Positions 35,973 through 46,057 of a DNA stretch of 55,802 nt are shown here, piece after piece (positions within the stretch are counted from its first letter, which is position 1; every line of letters starts with the position of its first letter). Source of the stretch: Bacteroidales bacterium. Lineage in GTDB: Bacteria; Bacteroidota; Bacteroidia; Bacteroidales; Bacteroidaceae. The position numbers and the translations under genes were made by a program. Location: positions 1-55,802 of the forward strand of contig JAGHUS010000187.1 of the NCBI GenBank assembly GCA_018064685.1. The letters run 5' to 3'. The notes under the pieces are model-generated. The model was not told where the DNA came from, did not search any database, and worked only from the letters and a program-made list of their open reading frames with translations.

Positions 35973-36060
35973 TCGCAGCGAGCGCAGAATTTGTTCGCAG
36001 CGAGCGCAGGATATGTTCGCAGCGAGCGCAAGACGTGATCGCAGCGAGCGCAGGAAATAT
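35973..36060. repeat. four-copy tandem array with 22-bp period
   Basis: Four units begin at 35973, 35995, 36017 and 36039, exactly 22 bases apart, each starting TCGCAGCGAGCGCA and then 8 variable bases. The conserved core holds the palindrome TCGC-A-GCGA. It lies 177 bases upstream of the Arg/Gly/Met-rich gene. The 820-base gap 35797-36616 contains this array and the nested palindrome but no gene that I can see. Confidence 0.95.
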
Positions 36061-36215
36061 TCCGGTGAAGTATATCAGAAAGCTTATTTGAACAGTTTAA
36101 AATCGTTTAGGGAAGCATACTAAGGAATTTACATTTAAGTTCAAACAAGCTAGAGAAGGTTAAAATACGGAAAACATTCGGGTGGCATATTGTGCAGAAA
36201 GTGATGATTTTTAGG

Positions 36216-36466
36216 TTTGAGTGCACTTTTAAGTGTTTTTTTTGAGGAAAAACACACTTTGCAAACTACTGTAGTTCAATAATATGCAATAAGAAAGTGA
36301 ACTTTTAACACTTTTTTCTCTAAAAGTCTATACACGTGCACACGGGTATTAAAGAGTTTTGGAGAAAAAAGTGCTAAAAAGACACTCGAGCTTCATAAAA
36401 TATTGATATTTAAATTGATGCAAGGTGAATTTATTCTTGAAAAGTTCACTTAAAAGTGCACTCAAA
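36216..36466. repeat. 251-bp nested inverted-repeat region
   Basis: Outer arms TTTGAGTGCACTTTTAAGTG (36216-36235) and its exact complement (36447-36466) are 20 bp and perfect. Inside, GTGAACTTTT (36297-36306) pairs with AAAAGTTCAC (36440-36449) and CACTTTTTTCTC (36309-36320) with GAGAAAAAAGTG (36362-36373). The centre is CACGTGCACACGGG. It is AT-rich with no coding frame. It may be a small non-autonomous element or a regulatory region. Confidence 0.85.
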
Positions 36467-36616
36467 TATAGAAACACAACACATCATCCACTTTTAACCA
36501 GCTGAAATCAAACATATTACAAACAATACGGAAGATACACTCCACAATGTCAGTGATGCACAGTGTGGATTGAATGATGCTTGAAGCATGCCAAACAGCA
36601 CCGAAGAACCGAACGT

Positions 36617-37588
36617 TTAATAGACGCGCAGCACATCGCCAGCTTTGACAGCATAGTCGGGCGCCAGTTTGTTGAGTTTGTACAACGACTTGAGCTTCAT
36701 GCCATACATCTGCGCAATATCATACATCGACTGCCCGTTCTGCACTGTATGCGGATGGCGCTTGAAAGCTTTGTCGGCATGCTTGCGCTTTGACTTCAGA
36801 TAGAGGATAGTGCCCGGCTGCAGGGGAGCATACTTGGGCAGTTCGTTGTAACGGCGAAGCTTACGCACACTGACGCCGACCTCACGCGAGATGGTAGTGA
36901 GATCATCGCCCGGAAGAACACGGATATAGTAGTTCTTATTGTTGACACCTACAGGGTGCTGGGCAAAGAAATCAGCATCACCTTCAGCGACAATCTCGGA
37001 GATATGATTCTCCTCACGCTTCGTGGCAGCCGACACAGGAAGGTTGTTCTGCGCAAAGCCCATCTTGCCCGTGTCGTAGGCATCGAGATGATAGAGTTCG
37101 ATGAGGTCGATGAGCTTCTGAGCATAGGTGGGCGAAGTGGCATAACCACAAGCCTTGAGGCCGTGCGCCCATCCCTTATAGTCAGTGATGCGCAGCGAGA
37201 AGAGCTGCTGGTAGCGCGCCTTCTTCAGGAAGAGCGAGTGATCCTCATAGCTCTCGGCCGCCGAATTGTACTTACGGAAGCGCTCGTTGGGCTTGTCATC
37301 GTCGCGAAGCACATAAGGTCCCGACCACGAACCACCCGTCTTGATGCCAAAGTGATTGTTGGCCACAGTAGCCAGCGTACTGCGACCGGCTGCACTCTCC
37401 AGCAAGCCCTGCGCCAGGGTGATGCTGGCGGGAATGCCATGACGGTTCATCTGGTCGATGGCCATGCCGGCATATTGGTCGATATAGGACTGATAGACAG
37501 TATTAGTACGTTGTGCATACGCCCCTATATGTGCGCAAACCAAAATAATAGCCAACAAAAGAAGGCGCAGATTATATATTTTTCTCAT
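36617..37588 (-). CDS. glucosaminidase-domain protein with two LysM repeats
   Basis: This is an exported peptidoglycan hydrolase of the GH73/FlgJ type, acting in the periplasm. The 323-residue protein has a signal peptide (about residues 5-25, ending AYAQ). The glucosaminidase domain spans about 33-180, with SYIDQYAGMAIDQMNRHGIP, the catalytic Glu in ITLAQGLLESAAG, NNHFGIKTGG and the distal YEDHSLFLKKARYQQLF and YATSPTYAQKLIDLIELY. LysM 1 is about 219-265 (YYIRVLPGDDLTTISREVGV) and LysM 2 about 279-323 (HTVQNGQSMYDIAQMYGM), which should bind peptidoglycan. It is a single gene with its promoter facing cdd. Confidence 0.93.
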   Translation of the reverse strand: MRKIYNLRLLLLAIILVCAHIGAYAQRTNTVYQSYIDQYAGMAIDQMNRHGIPASITLAQGLLESAAGRSTLATVANNHFGIKTGGSWSGPYVLRDDDKPNERFRKYNSAAESYEDHSLFLKKARYQQLFSLRITDYKGWAHGLKACGYATSPTYAQKLIDLIELYHLDAYDTGKMGFAQNNLPVSAATKREENHISEIVAEGDADFFAQHPVGVNNKNYYIRVLPGDDLTTISREVGVSVRKLRRYNELPKYAPLQPGTILYLKSKRKHADKAFKRHPHTVQNGQSMYDIAQMYGMKLKSLYKLNKLAPDYAVKAGDVLRVY

Positions 37589-37608
37589 ATTTCAAGGTTT
37601 TAACGTCA

Positions 37609-37656
37609 CAAAGTTAGACAAAAATTAGAAAATATGGAAATTTTTTCGTAACTTTG
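37609..37656. promoter_or_regulatory. divergent promoters for the LysM gene and cdd
   Basis: TAACTTTG reads leftward at 37616-37609 for the LysM gene and rightward at 37649-37656 for cdd. The leaders are only about 20-25 bases. No consensus TTTG was found at -33 for either. Confidence 0.6.
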
Positions 37657-37679
37657 TGCGCTTTTAGGAGAAAGTAAAG

Positions 37680-38168
37680 ATGGAACAGTACGAAATAACA
37701 TCGAAAGTGAGCGTCTACAGCTATGACGAGCTGCCCGACGACGAAAAGAAACTGGTGGACATGGCACGAGAGGCCACACAAAACAGTTATGCCCCCTACT
37801 CGCACTTCTATGTGGGCGCAGCCCTCGAGCTGAACAACGGTGTGCGGATGATAGGCTGCAACCAGGAGAATGCCGCATCGCCCGTAACCATCTGCGCCGA
37901 GCGCAGTGCCGTCTTCGCAGCCGGAGCGCAGTATCCCGACGTGCCAGTGAAGAAGCTCGCCATCACGGCCCGCAACGACGACGGATTCCTGGACTGGCCC
38001 ACTGCACCATGCGGCTCGTGCCGACAGGTGCTGCTTGAGACCGAGTACAAGTTCCAGCAACCCATACGCATCCTGCTGGACAGCCGCAATGGCATACACG
38101 TCGTGGAGACCATCAAGGCACTACTGCCTATGCAGTTTGTGGCGGATAGCATGAAGAGTAATTCATAA
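37680..38168 (+). CDS. cdd: cytidine deaminase
   Basis: Cdd converts cytidine and deoxycytidine to the uridine forms in pyrimidine salvage. The 162-residue protein is slightly longer than the small tetrameric type (about 130). The zinc site is clear: TICAERSAVF (Cys ligand and the catalytic Glu) and PCGSCRQVLLE (two Cys ligands), which makes it the CCC-type enzyme. SYAPYSHFYVGAALE is the substrate-binding start. The ATG at 37680 follows AGGAGAAAG, a good ribosome-binding site for this genome. Downstream is a repeat fragment, then the ABC-F gene. Confidence 0.95.
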   Translation: MEQYEITSKVSVYSYDELPDDEKKLVDMAREATQNSYAPYSHFYVGAALELNNGVRMIGCNQENAASPVTICAERSAVFAAGAQYPDVPVKKLAITARNDDGFLDWPTAPCGSCRQVLLETEYKFQQPIRILLDSRNGIHVVETIKALLPMQFVADSMKSNS

Positions 38169-38200
38169 TGCATAATTCACAATAAGCTGCGCGATGCACT
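38161..38200. repeat. AT-rich repeat joined to a GCTGCGCGATGC segment
   Basis: AATTCATAATGCATAATTCA is followed by CAATAAGCTGCGCGATGC; the same combination recurs at 41894-41932. A second similar GCAGCGCGATGCG lies at about 38250. The rest of the gap before the ABC-F gene (38201-38320) has no gene. Confidence 0.8.
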
Positions 38201-38305
38201 CATCTTGCCGGGCTCTCTCTCCTCATTGGGACAGCTAGAGGGACCTTAGCAGCGCGATGCGTCTTCGCACTTTATCCTCCTAGGAGAGTTAAAGAGAGTC
38301 TATAA

Positions 38306-39940
<1,635 letters not shown>

Positions 39941-39982
39941 TTTTATGCCAAAACTACAAGAAAAATGAAGTTTGGCAAGGAA

Positions 39983-40007
39983 TTTGTACGACGCTTTTCA
40001 GTACAAA
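39983..40007. promoter_or_regulatory. inverted repeat in the grpE leader
   Basis: TTTGTAC (39983-39989) and GTACAAA (40001-40007) form a perfect 7-bp inverted repeat with an 11-base spacer, ending 11 bases before the preferred grpE start. It could be an operator or an RNA thermosensor-like stem; if grpE starts at 39965 it would lie inside the coding region. Confidence 0.3.
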
Positions 40008-40018
40008 AGCAGAAAACT

Positions 40019-40609
40019 ATGAGCAATAAAGAAAAAGAGACAACCAAAGAGCAGGAATTGGACACCGAAAAGGTGGTGAACGAGACCGCAGAGACTGAAA
40101 ACGCCAACGAGCAGGAGACTGCCAACGAGGAGGAGGCTCCCAAGGAGAAGACCACCGAGGAGCTGCTGGCTGAGGCACAGGCCGAGATAGAAGCACTGAA
40201 GACACAGCAGCTGTACAAGCAGGCTGAGTTTGAGAACTTCCGCAAGCGCGTCATTGCCGAAAAGGCAGACCTAATATTGAACGGAGGCAAGAAGGTGCTG
40301 GAGGCCATGCTGCCCGTAGTGGACGACCTGGAGCGTGCCATGATGCACATGGACAAGGCCGAGGACGTAGCCGCAGTGAAGGAGGGCGTAGACCTCATAT
40401 ACAAGAAGTTCCTGCAGGTGCTGAAGGCGCAGGGCGTGACGCCCATGGAGGCTACCGGAGCCGACTTCAACACCGACTTCCACGAAGCCGTGACGCAGTT
40501 CCCCGCCCCCAACGACGAGATGAAGGGCAAAGTCATCGACTGCACCGAGAAGGGTTATATGCTGAACGACAGCGTACTGAGATTCGCCAAAGTAGTGGTG
40601 GGAATCTGA
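40019..40609 (+). CDS. grpE: nucleotide exchange factor GrpE
   Basis: GrpE releases ADP from DnaK and so drives the Hsp70 cycle with DnaJ. I prefer the ATG at 40019 (MSNKEKETTKEQ), giving 196 residues, because family members usually begin with such an acidic tail; an in-frame ATG at 39965 would add 18 basic residues. Residues about 1-55 are disordered and Glu/Lys-rich, then the long dimerisation helix (EELLAEAQAEIEALKTQQLY) and the core with EFENFRKRV and the beta-wing signature (DFNTDFHEAVTQFP, KGYMLNDSVLRFAKVVV). dnaJ follows after 107 bases of AT-rich repeat; dnaK is not in the window. Confidence 0.95.
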   Translation: MSNKEKETTKEQELDTEKVVNETAETENANEQETANEEEAPKEKTTEELLAEAQAEIEALKTQQLYKQAEFENFRKRVIAEKADLILNGGKKVLEAMLPVVDDLERAMMHMDKAEDVAAVKEGVDLIYKKFLQVLKAQGVTPMEATGADFNTDFHEAVTQFPAPNDEMKGKVIDCTEKGYMLNDSVLRFAKVVVGI

Positions 40610-40618
40610 TCAACAGAG

Positions 40619-40656
40619 TTGATAATTGACAGTTGACAATTGATAATTGATAATTG
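40619..40656. repeat. 7-bp tandem repeat (TTGATAA type) between grpE and dnaJ
   Basis: Five units of TTGATAA, TTGACAG or TTGACAA follow each other with a 7-base period. The same type is longer at 51389-51480 between araD and araA. Confidence 0.85.
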
Positions 40657-40716
40657 GCTAGCGCAAAAATCCATTCTAATTGACAGTTTCCACAAAATCA
40701 GTGACAGAGCAACACT

Positions 40717-41874
40717 ATGAAAAGAGATTTCTATGAAGTGCTTGGCGTGCAGAAAGGCGCCACGAAAGACGAGATAAAGAAGGCATACCGCAAGATGGCC
40801 CTCAAGTACCATCCCGACCACAACCCCGGCGACAAGGAGGCTGAGGAGAAGTTCAAGGAGGCTGCCGAGGCATACAGCGTGCTGAGCGACGACGACAAAC
40901 GTGCCAAGTACGACCGATTCGGACATGCCGGATTGGAAGGTGGCGCAGGCTTCGGCGGAGGTGGCTTCGGCGGAGGAGGCATGAACATGGACGACATCTT
41001 CTCGGCCTTCGGCGACATCTTTGGCGGACACGGCGGGTTCAGCGGCTTCGGAGGATTTGACGGTGGCGGCAGACCCCAGCAGAACAAAGGACGTAACCTT
41101 CGACTGAAGGTAAAGCTGACACTGGAGGAGGCCGCCAAGGGTACCAGCAAGCGCTTCAGCATAAAGAAGCAGGTGAACTGCGAACACTGCCATGGCAGCG
41201 GAAGCGCCGACAGCAAGACCGAAACCTGCCCCCACTGCGGCGGTTCGGGTGTGGTGACCAAGATCGTCAACTCACTATTCGGCAGAATGCAGACACAAGC
41301 GCCCTGCCCTCATTGCAACGGCGAGGGCAAGATCATCAAGAACAAATGCCCACATTGCGGTGGCGAAGGCGTAGTACAAGGCCAGGAGACCATCGACGTG
41401 AGCATACCCGCTGGCGTAGACAACGGCATGGTGGTGAACGTACCCGGAAAGGGTGACGCAGGACGCCGAAACGGTTTGCCAGGCGACATACAGGTATACA
41501 TCGAGGTAGAACCACACAAGGACTTTGTACGCGAGGAGCAGAACCTCATCTACAACCTCCTGCTGGACTTCCCCACAGCAGCACTGGGTGGCACCGTCGA
41601 GATACCCACTCTGGACGGCAAGGCACGCATCAAGATAGAGCCCGGCACACAGCCCGGCAAGGTGATGCGACTGCGCGGCAAGGGTATGCCTGCCGTGTCG
41701 GGCTACGGCTACGGCTATGGCGACCTCATCGTACACATCAGCATCTACGTTCCCGAGACACTGAACAAGGAGGAGAAAGACCTGGTGGAGAAGATGCAGC
41801 AGAAGGACTCGTTCAAGCCTACTACCAGCATCAAGGAGAAGATCTTCCGCCGCTTCAAGAGCCTGTTTGACTAA
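40717..41874 (+). CDS. dnaJ: chaperone protein DnaJ
   Basis: DnaJ delivers unfolded proteins to DnaK and stimulates its ATPase. The 385-residue protein has the full type I layout. The J domain (about 1-70) has the HPD motif in [11 protein letters not shown] Gly/Phe region (about 75-125) follows, and the zinc domain has four repeats: [27 protein letters not shown] and CPHCGGEGV. The C-terminal substrate-binding domains end with a short helical tail. It lies downstream of grpE on the same strand, so the two probably share regulation, though the repeat between them may separate transcripts. Confidence 0.97.
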   Translation: MKRDFYEVLGVQKGATKDEIKKAYRKMALKYHPDHNPGDKEAEEKFKEAAEAYSVLSDDDKRAKYDRFGHAGLEGGAGFGGGGFGGGGMNMDDIFSAFGDIFGGHGGFSGFGGFDGGGRPQQNKGRNLRLKVKLTLEEAAKGTSKRFSIKKQVNCEHCHGSGSADSKTETCPHCGGSGVVTKIVNSLFGRMQTQAPCPHCNGEGKIIKNKCPHCGGEGVVQGQETIDVSIPAGVDNGMVVNVPGKGDAGRRNGLPGDIQVYIEVEPHKDFVREEQNLIYNLLLDFPTAALGGTVEIPTLDGKARIKIEPGTQPGKVMRLRGKGMPAVSGYGYGYGDLIVHISIYVPETLNKEEKDLVEKMQQKDSFKPTTSIKEKIFRRFKSLFD

Positions 41875-41879
41875 AGATT

Positions 41880-42092
41880 AATTCAAAATTCACAATTCAT
41901 AATGCATAATTCATAATTAGGCTGCGCGATGCGATGTGCTAATTAAGAATTAAGAGAGAAGAAGAATTAGCTGCGATGAAATGAGAACAGCAAAAACAAG
42001 AAGCATAAACCTTCAGTTTACAGGGCATGCTCTCTCACACGACTTCTGCAATCAAACCAAATTATGAATTATGAATTGAAAATTATGAATTG
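41880..42092. repeat. gene-less element with inverted AT-rich ends between dnaJ and folC
   Basis: CATAATTCATAATT (41905-41918) is the perfect inverse of AATTATGAATTATG (42060-42073), within longer arms of AATTCA and TGAATT motifs. The interior (41921-42058) begins GGCTGCGCGATGCGATG, shared with the repeat after cdd, and has no coding frame. The right arm touches the folC start region. Confidence 0.75.
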
Positions 42093-42098
42093 ACTAAA

Positions 42099-43397
42099 GT
42101 GACTTACAACGAGACCATACAATACCTTTTCAATGTAGCGCCCCTGTTCCAGAACATCGGACAGGGAGCCTACAAGGAGGGCTTGAGCAATACGCACGAG
42201 CTGGATGCTCATTTCGGGCATCCACACAAGGCGTTTCGCACCATCCATGTGGCAGGCACCAACGGAAAGGGTTCGTGCAGCCACACGCTGGCCGCCATAC
42301 TGCAGTCGGCAGGCTACAAAGTAGGTCTCTACACCTCACCCCATCTCGTGGATTTCCGCGAGAGAATACGCGTCAACGGAGAGAAGATAAGCGAGCAGCG
42401 CGTCATTGACTTCGTGGAGCAGGAACGCAGTTTCTTCGAACCCCTCTACCCTTCTTTCTTCGAGCTAACTACCGCCTTGGCATTCCTCTATTTCAAGGAG
42501 CAGAATGTCGACGTGGCCGTCATCGAAGTGGGTCTGGGAGGACGACTGGACTGCACCAACATCATCCAGCCCGAACTGTCCGTCATCACCAACATCAGCT
42601 TCGACCACACACAGTTTTTGGGCGACACGCTTCCCAAGATTGCCAGCGAGAAGGCAGGCATCATCAAGGAGGGTGTTCCGGTGGTCATAGGCGAGACGAA
42701 CGGCCACCCCGACGTGAAGCAGGTTTTCCTGGATAAAGCACTGAGTGTCAATACATCCATCATCTTTGCCGACGAGACGGAAGAGGTCGCTGAATGCAGA
42801 CTTTCCACCACAGGCGAGAGGGAGTACGAGACACTGCATTTCGGCCATGTGACGGGTCAGCTGGGAGGCGACTGCCAGACATACAACACAGCCACCATAC
42901 TGAACGCCGTGAAGGTGCTCAGAACACGGAATTTTGACATCAGCGACGAGGACGTCAGAAAGGGGTTTGCCAACGTGTGCGAACTCACCGGACTGATGGG
43001 ACGCTGGCAGCGTATTGCCGACAAGCCCCTCACCATCTGCGACACGGGGCATAATGTGGGCGGACTGCAATACATAGCACAGCAACTGCACAATACGCCC
43101 CACAAGCAGCTGCACATGGTGCTGGGCATGGTGGGCGACAAGGACGTCAAGGGCAGCCTCTCGCTCCTGCCCAAGGATGCCATCTACCACTTCACCCAAG
43201 CATCGGTGAAGAGAGCCATGCCGGCAGAAGAGATACAACGCCTGGGGGCTGAACTGGGACTGCACGGAACATGCCACAAGACGGTGGCAGAGGCCTATGC
43301 ACATGCACGTAATAGCGCAGACCCTGAAGACATGGTTTTCGTGGGCGGAAGCAGTTTCATTGTGGCAGACCTGCTGCAATTCGTTTTTTTTAATTAA
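42099..43397 (+). CDS. folC: bifunctional folylpolyglutamate synthase / dihydrofolate synthase
   Basis: FolC joins glutamate to dihydropteroate and lengthens the polyglutamate tail of folates, using ATP. I prefer the GTG at 42099 (read as MTYNETIQYLFN), which matches the family N-terminus and gives 432 residues; a TTG at 42090 is also in frame, and the nearby ATG at 42085 runs into a stop at once. Key motifs are the P-loop HVAGTNGKGSCSHTLA, LYTSPHLVDFRERIRVNG, EVGLGGRLDCTN, ITNISFDHTQFLG and the C-terminal DTGHNVGG. The start lies within the right arm of an AT-rich repeat element, which may have displaced the usual leader. It works with folD in folate metabolism but is not linked to it here. 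Confidence 0.95.
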   Translation: MTYNETIQYLFNVAPLFQNIGQGAYKEGLSNTHELDAHFGHPHKAFRTIHVAGTNGKGSCSHTLAAILQSAGYKVGLYTSPHLVDFRERIRVNGEKISEQRVIDFVEQERSFFEPLYPSFFELTTALAFLYFKEQNVDVAVIEVGLGGRLDCTNIIQPELSVITNISFDHTQFLGDTLPKIASEKAGIIKEGVPVVIGETNGHPDVKQVFLDKALSVNTSIIFADETEEVAECRLSTTGEREYETLHFGHVTGQLGGDCQTYNTATILNAVKVLRTRNFDISDEDVRKGFANVCELTGLMGRWQRIADKPLTICDTGHNVGGLQYIAQQLHNTPHKQLHMVLGMVGDKDVKGSLSLLPKDAIYHFTQASVKRAMPAEEIQRLGAELGLHGTCHKTVAEAYAHARNSADPEDMVFVGGSSFIVADLLQFVFFN

Positions 43398-43423
43398 CTT
43401 TTCGCATTTTTCCATCCTTTTTC

Positions 43424-43454
43424 TTGCCAGATTAAAAGTTTTTTATTAAGTTTG
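43424..43454 (+). promoter_or_regulatory. promoter of the galM operon
   Basis: TTG (43424-43426), 20 bases, TAAGTTTG (43447-43454); leader about 35 bases. Confidence 0.6.
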
Positions 43455-43494
43455 CAACACGAATTTAAAACTTTAAAAAACTTTAAATCATAGA

Positions 43495-44577
43495 ATGATG
43501 GAAAAGACAAATTTGTCAGGCCTGAAGCGTGAAGACTTCCAGGCAACAGTTCAGGGAAAAGAAACCGACTTGTATACCCTCTCTAACGAGAACGGCATGC
43601 AGATCCAAGTAACAAACTTCGGTGGAGCAGTTGTTGCTATCATGGTTCCCGACAAGGATGGCAACTATGCCAACGTCATCCAGGGTCACACCAATATCGA
43701 GAAGACTGTCAACAGTCCCGAGCCTTTCCTCTCAACTCTTATCGGTCGCTATGGCAACCGCATCTGCAAGGGTAAGTTCACCATGAACGGCAAGGAGTAC
43801 ACACTGGCTTGCAACAACGGTGTGAACCACCTGCACGGAGGTCCTACCGGCTGCCACGCTCGTGTATGGGACGCTGAGCAGATCAACGACCAGGAGCTGG
43901 TTCTGCGCTACACCTTCGCATACTACGAGGAAGGTTTCCCCGGCGAGTTGAAGATGACTGTAAAGTACTCTTTGACAGACGACAACGAATTCGTCATCGA
44001 CTATCGTGGCACTACCAACAAGAAGACCATCGTGAACATGACACACCACGCATTCTTCTCAATCACCGGTATTGCCAACCCCACTCCATCACAGCTTGAC
44101 TGCGAACTCCAGATCAACGCAGACTTCTATCTGCCCATCGACGAGACCAGCATTCCTACCGGCGAGATCCTGAAGGTTGAAGGCACTCCCTTCGACTTCC
44201 GCACCGCCAAGGTTGTAGGCAAGGACATCGAGGCTGACGACGTTCAGATCAAGAACGGTACCGGTTTCGACCACAACTACATCCTGAACAAGAAGGAGCC
44301 CGGAGAACTCTCGTTCGCTTGCAAGCTGAAGGATCCCAAGAGCGGTCGTACACTGGAGACCTGGACCACCGAGCCCGGCCTGCAGTTCTACAGCGGCAAC
44401 TTCCTGAGCGGCATCAAGGGTCAGCACGACGCCACCTTCCCCAAGCGCAGCGCTCTCTGCTTCGAGGCTCAGCACTTCCCCGACACTCCCAACCGTCCTT
44501 ACTTCCCCACAGTAATCCTCAAGCCCGGCGAGGTTTACACACAGAAGACTGTATACAAGTTCGGCGTTGAGAAATAA
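43495..44577 (+). CDS. galM: aldose 1-epimerase (cytoplasmic mutarotase)
   Basis: GalM interconverts alpha and beta anomers of galactose and related sugars so that GalK receives the alpha form. The 360 residues carry no signal peptide; ATG codons at 43495 and 43498 are both possible. Visible features are VTNFGGAVVAIMVPDKDG, IGRYGNRICKGKF, the catalytic His in NMTHHAFFSITG, and the catalytic Glu in the C-terminal region with LQFYSGNFL and FEAQHFPDTPN. It heads the galactose run and is followed by a hairpin, the MFS carrier and galK. The second mutarotase at 47439 is a related paralogue on the outer side of the membrane. Confidence 0.95.
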   Translation: MMEKTNLSGLKREDFQATVQGKETDLYTLSNENGMQIQVTNFGGAVVAIMVPDKDGNYANVIQGHTNIEKTVNSPEPFLSTLIGRYGNRICKGKFTMNGKEYTLACNNGVNHLHGGPTGCHARVWDAEQINDQELVLRYTFAYYEEGFPGELKMTVKYSLTDDNEFVIDYRGTTNKKTIVNMTHHAFFSITGIANPTPSQLDCELQINADFYLPIDETSIPTGEILKVEGTPFDFRTAKVVGKDIEADDVQIKNGTGFDHNYILNKKEPGELSFACKLKDPKSGRTLETWTTEPGLQFYSGNFLSGIKGQHDATFPKRSALCFEAQHFPDTPNRPYFPTVILKPGEVYTQKTVYKFGVEK

Positions 44578-44585
44578 ACCTAACG

Positions 44586-44635
44586 ACTTCACTGGTCATA
44601 CCGCAATATAAAGGTATGACTGGTGAAGTTTTTAT
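44586..44635 (+). terminator. hairpin between galM and the MFS carrier
   Basis: ACTTCACTGGTCATACC (44586-44602) pairs with GGTATGACTGGTGAAGT (44613-44629), two mismatches in the middle, followed by TTTTTATT. It looks like a terminator or attenuator within the gal operon. Confidence 0.8.
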
Positions 44636-44663
44636 TGCAACTAACAACTAACTAAATAAATTT

Positions 44664-45962
44664 ATGAGTAATCAAAAGAAACAATGGGCTGCCATTATTG
44701 TAATGATAGGCCTTTTTGCCATGATTGCCTTCGTAACGAACTTATGTTCGCCTATGGGTGTAATCGTGAAGAACCAATTCGGTTGTAGCAACTTCCTCGC
44801 TATGATCGGTAACTATGGAAACTTCGGTGCGTATCTTCTGATGGGTATTCCCTCGGGTATCATGATCCAGAAGTACGGCTACAAGAAGACCGCTTTGATT
44901 GGCCTTATTGTAGGTATCACAGGTATCCTCATCCAGTGGCTGAGCGGCTGGGGTGGCTTCCTCGTTTATCTGATTGGCGCGCTTATCTCTGGCGCATGTA
45001 TGTGTATTCTGAACACTGTGGTTAACCCCATGTTGAACCTCCTCGGTGGCGGTGGCAAGACCGGCAACCAGTTGATCCAGACTGGTGGTGTGTTCAACTC
45101 TACTGCTGCCGTTGCAGTATACATCATCATGGGTGCCTTGATTGGCGATGCCGCAAAGGCTAAGATTGCTGATGCAACTCCCGCATTGTTCATTGCTTTG
45201 GGCATCTTCGTATTGGCATTCATCATCATCTTCTTCACAAAGATTGACGAGCCCCAGCAGCCCACTAAGGAAACAACCGAAAAGAAAGACAAGCACAGCG
45301 CTTGGTCATTCCGCCACTTCATTCTCGGTGCTTTAGCCATCGGTATCTACGGTGCAGTCGAGATGGGCCCTCCAGGATTCATTCTTCAGTATCTGACCGC
45401 ACCTGTTAACCCCGCAGAGGGTGCTACTCCCGGTTTGGGCATGGATGCTGGTTATGCTGGCACTTTAGGCGCAGTATACTTCATCTTGATGTTGATCGGT
45501 CGTTTCGCTGGTGCATCTGTCGGAGGCAAGATTACCACCAAGGCAATGATGACTTTCGTAAGTGCACTGGCTGTTATCCTGACTGCTCTAGGTATATTCC
45601 TACCCTCTGACATCACCATCAACTTCCCCGGTATTGACTACGTAACCATGTCACTCATCTGGGGTGAGATTCCCATCGGTGTATTCTGTTTCCTGCTTAT
45701 CGGCCTCTGCGCATCAGTCATGTGGGGTGGTATCTTCAACCTCGCTACCGAAGGCCTGGGTAAGTACACCGCTATGGCTTCGGGTATCTTCATGACCATG
45801 GTTGTGGGCTTTGCCATCATGGTGGCTCTGCAAGGCTTGGTTGCCGACATCTCTGGCAGCTACCTCATCAGCTTCTTCGTTCCTCTCATTGCAGCAGTTT
45901 ACATTCTGTGGTACTCAGTAATAGGTTCTAAGAACGTCAACACCGACATTCCTACTGAATAA
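44664..45962 (+). CDS. MFS sugar transporter (glucose/galactose type)
   Basis: This 432-residue inner-membrane carrier of the major facilitator superfamily has about twelve helices. The family resembles the Bacteroidales glucose/galactose:H+ symporters (FucP/GluP-like). Helix 1-2 includes LCSPMGVIVKNQF, then YLLMGIPSGIMIQKYGYKKT with the usual loop 2-3 basic motif. CILNTVVNPMLNLLGGGGKT is a signature of this sugar subgroup. The central loop is charged (KETTEKKDKHSAW). Its position between galM and galK supports galactose (or glucose) as substrate. No signal of disruption. Confidence 0.88.
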   Translation: MSNQKKQWAAIIVMIGLFAMIAFVTNLCSPMGVIVKNQFGCSNFLAMIGNYGNFGAYLLMGIPSGIMIQKYGYKKTALIGLIVGITGILIQWLSGWGGFLVYLIGALISGACMCILNTVVNPMLNLLGGGGKTGNQLIQTGGVFNSTAAVAVYIIMGALIGDAAKAKIADATPALFIALGIFVLAFIIIFFTKIDEPQQPTKETTEKKDKHSAWSFRHFILGALAIGIYGAVEMGPPGFILQYLTAPVNPAEGATPGLGMDAGYAGTLGAVYFILMLIGRFAGASVGGKITTKAMMTFVSALAVILTALGIFLPSDITINFPGIDYVTMSLIWGEIPIGVFCFLLIGLCASVMWGGIFNLATEGLGKYTAMASGIFMTMVVGFAIMVALQGLVADISGSYLISFFVPLIAAVYILWYSVIGSKNVNTDIPTE

Positions 45963-45976
45963 TAAATAAGGTAATA

Positions 45977-46012
45977 GGCGAGCTCGACAGAGAAAGTGCT
46001 GTCGGGCTTGCC
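45977..46012 (+). other. hairpin between the MFS carrier and galK
   Basis: GGCGAGCTCGACAG (45977-45990) pairs with CTGTCGGGCTTGCC (45999-46012) at 12 of 14 positions. An A-rich stretch rather than a T-run follows, so it more likely shapes RNA decay than stops transcription. Confidence 0.6.
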
Positions 46013-46057
46013 ATACAAAAATAAAATAAATATATAACTTTAAAACAAATAATACTT

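Noticed and set aside
35973..36060. CRISPR array
   Set aside because: Four units with 8 variable bases each are tandem repeats, not repeat-spacer units.
39983..40007. CIRCE-type heat-shock operator before grpE
   Set aside because: The inverted repeat does not match the CIRCE consensus and Bacteroidales are not known to rely on it; kept only as an uncertain feature.
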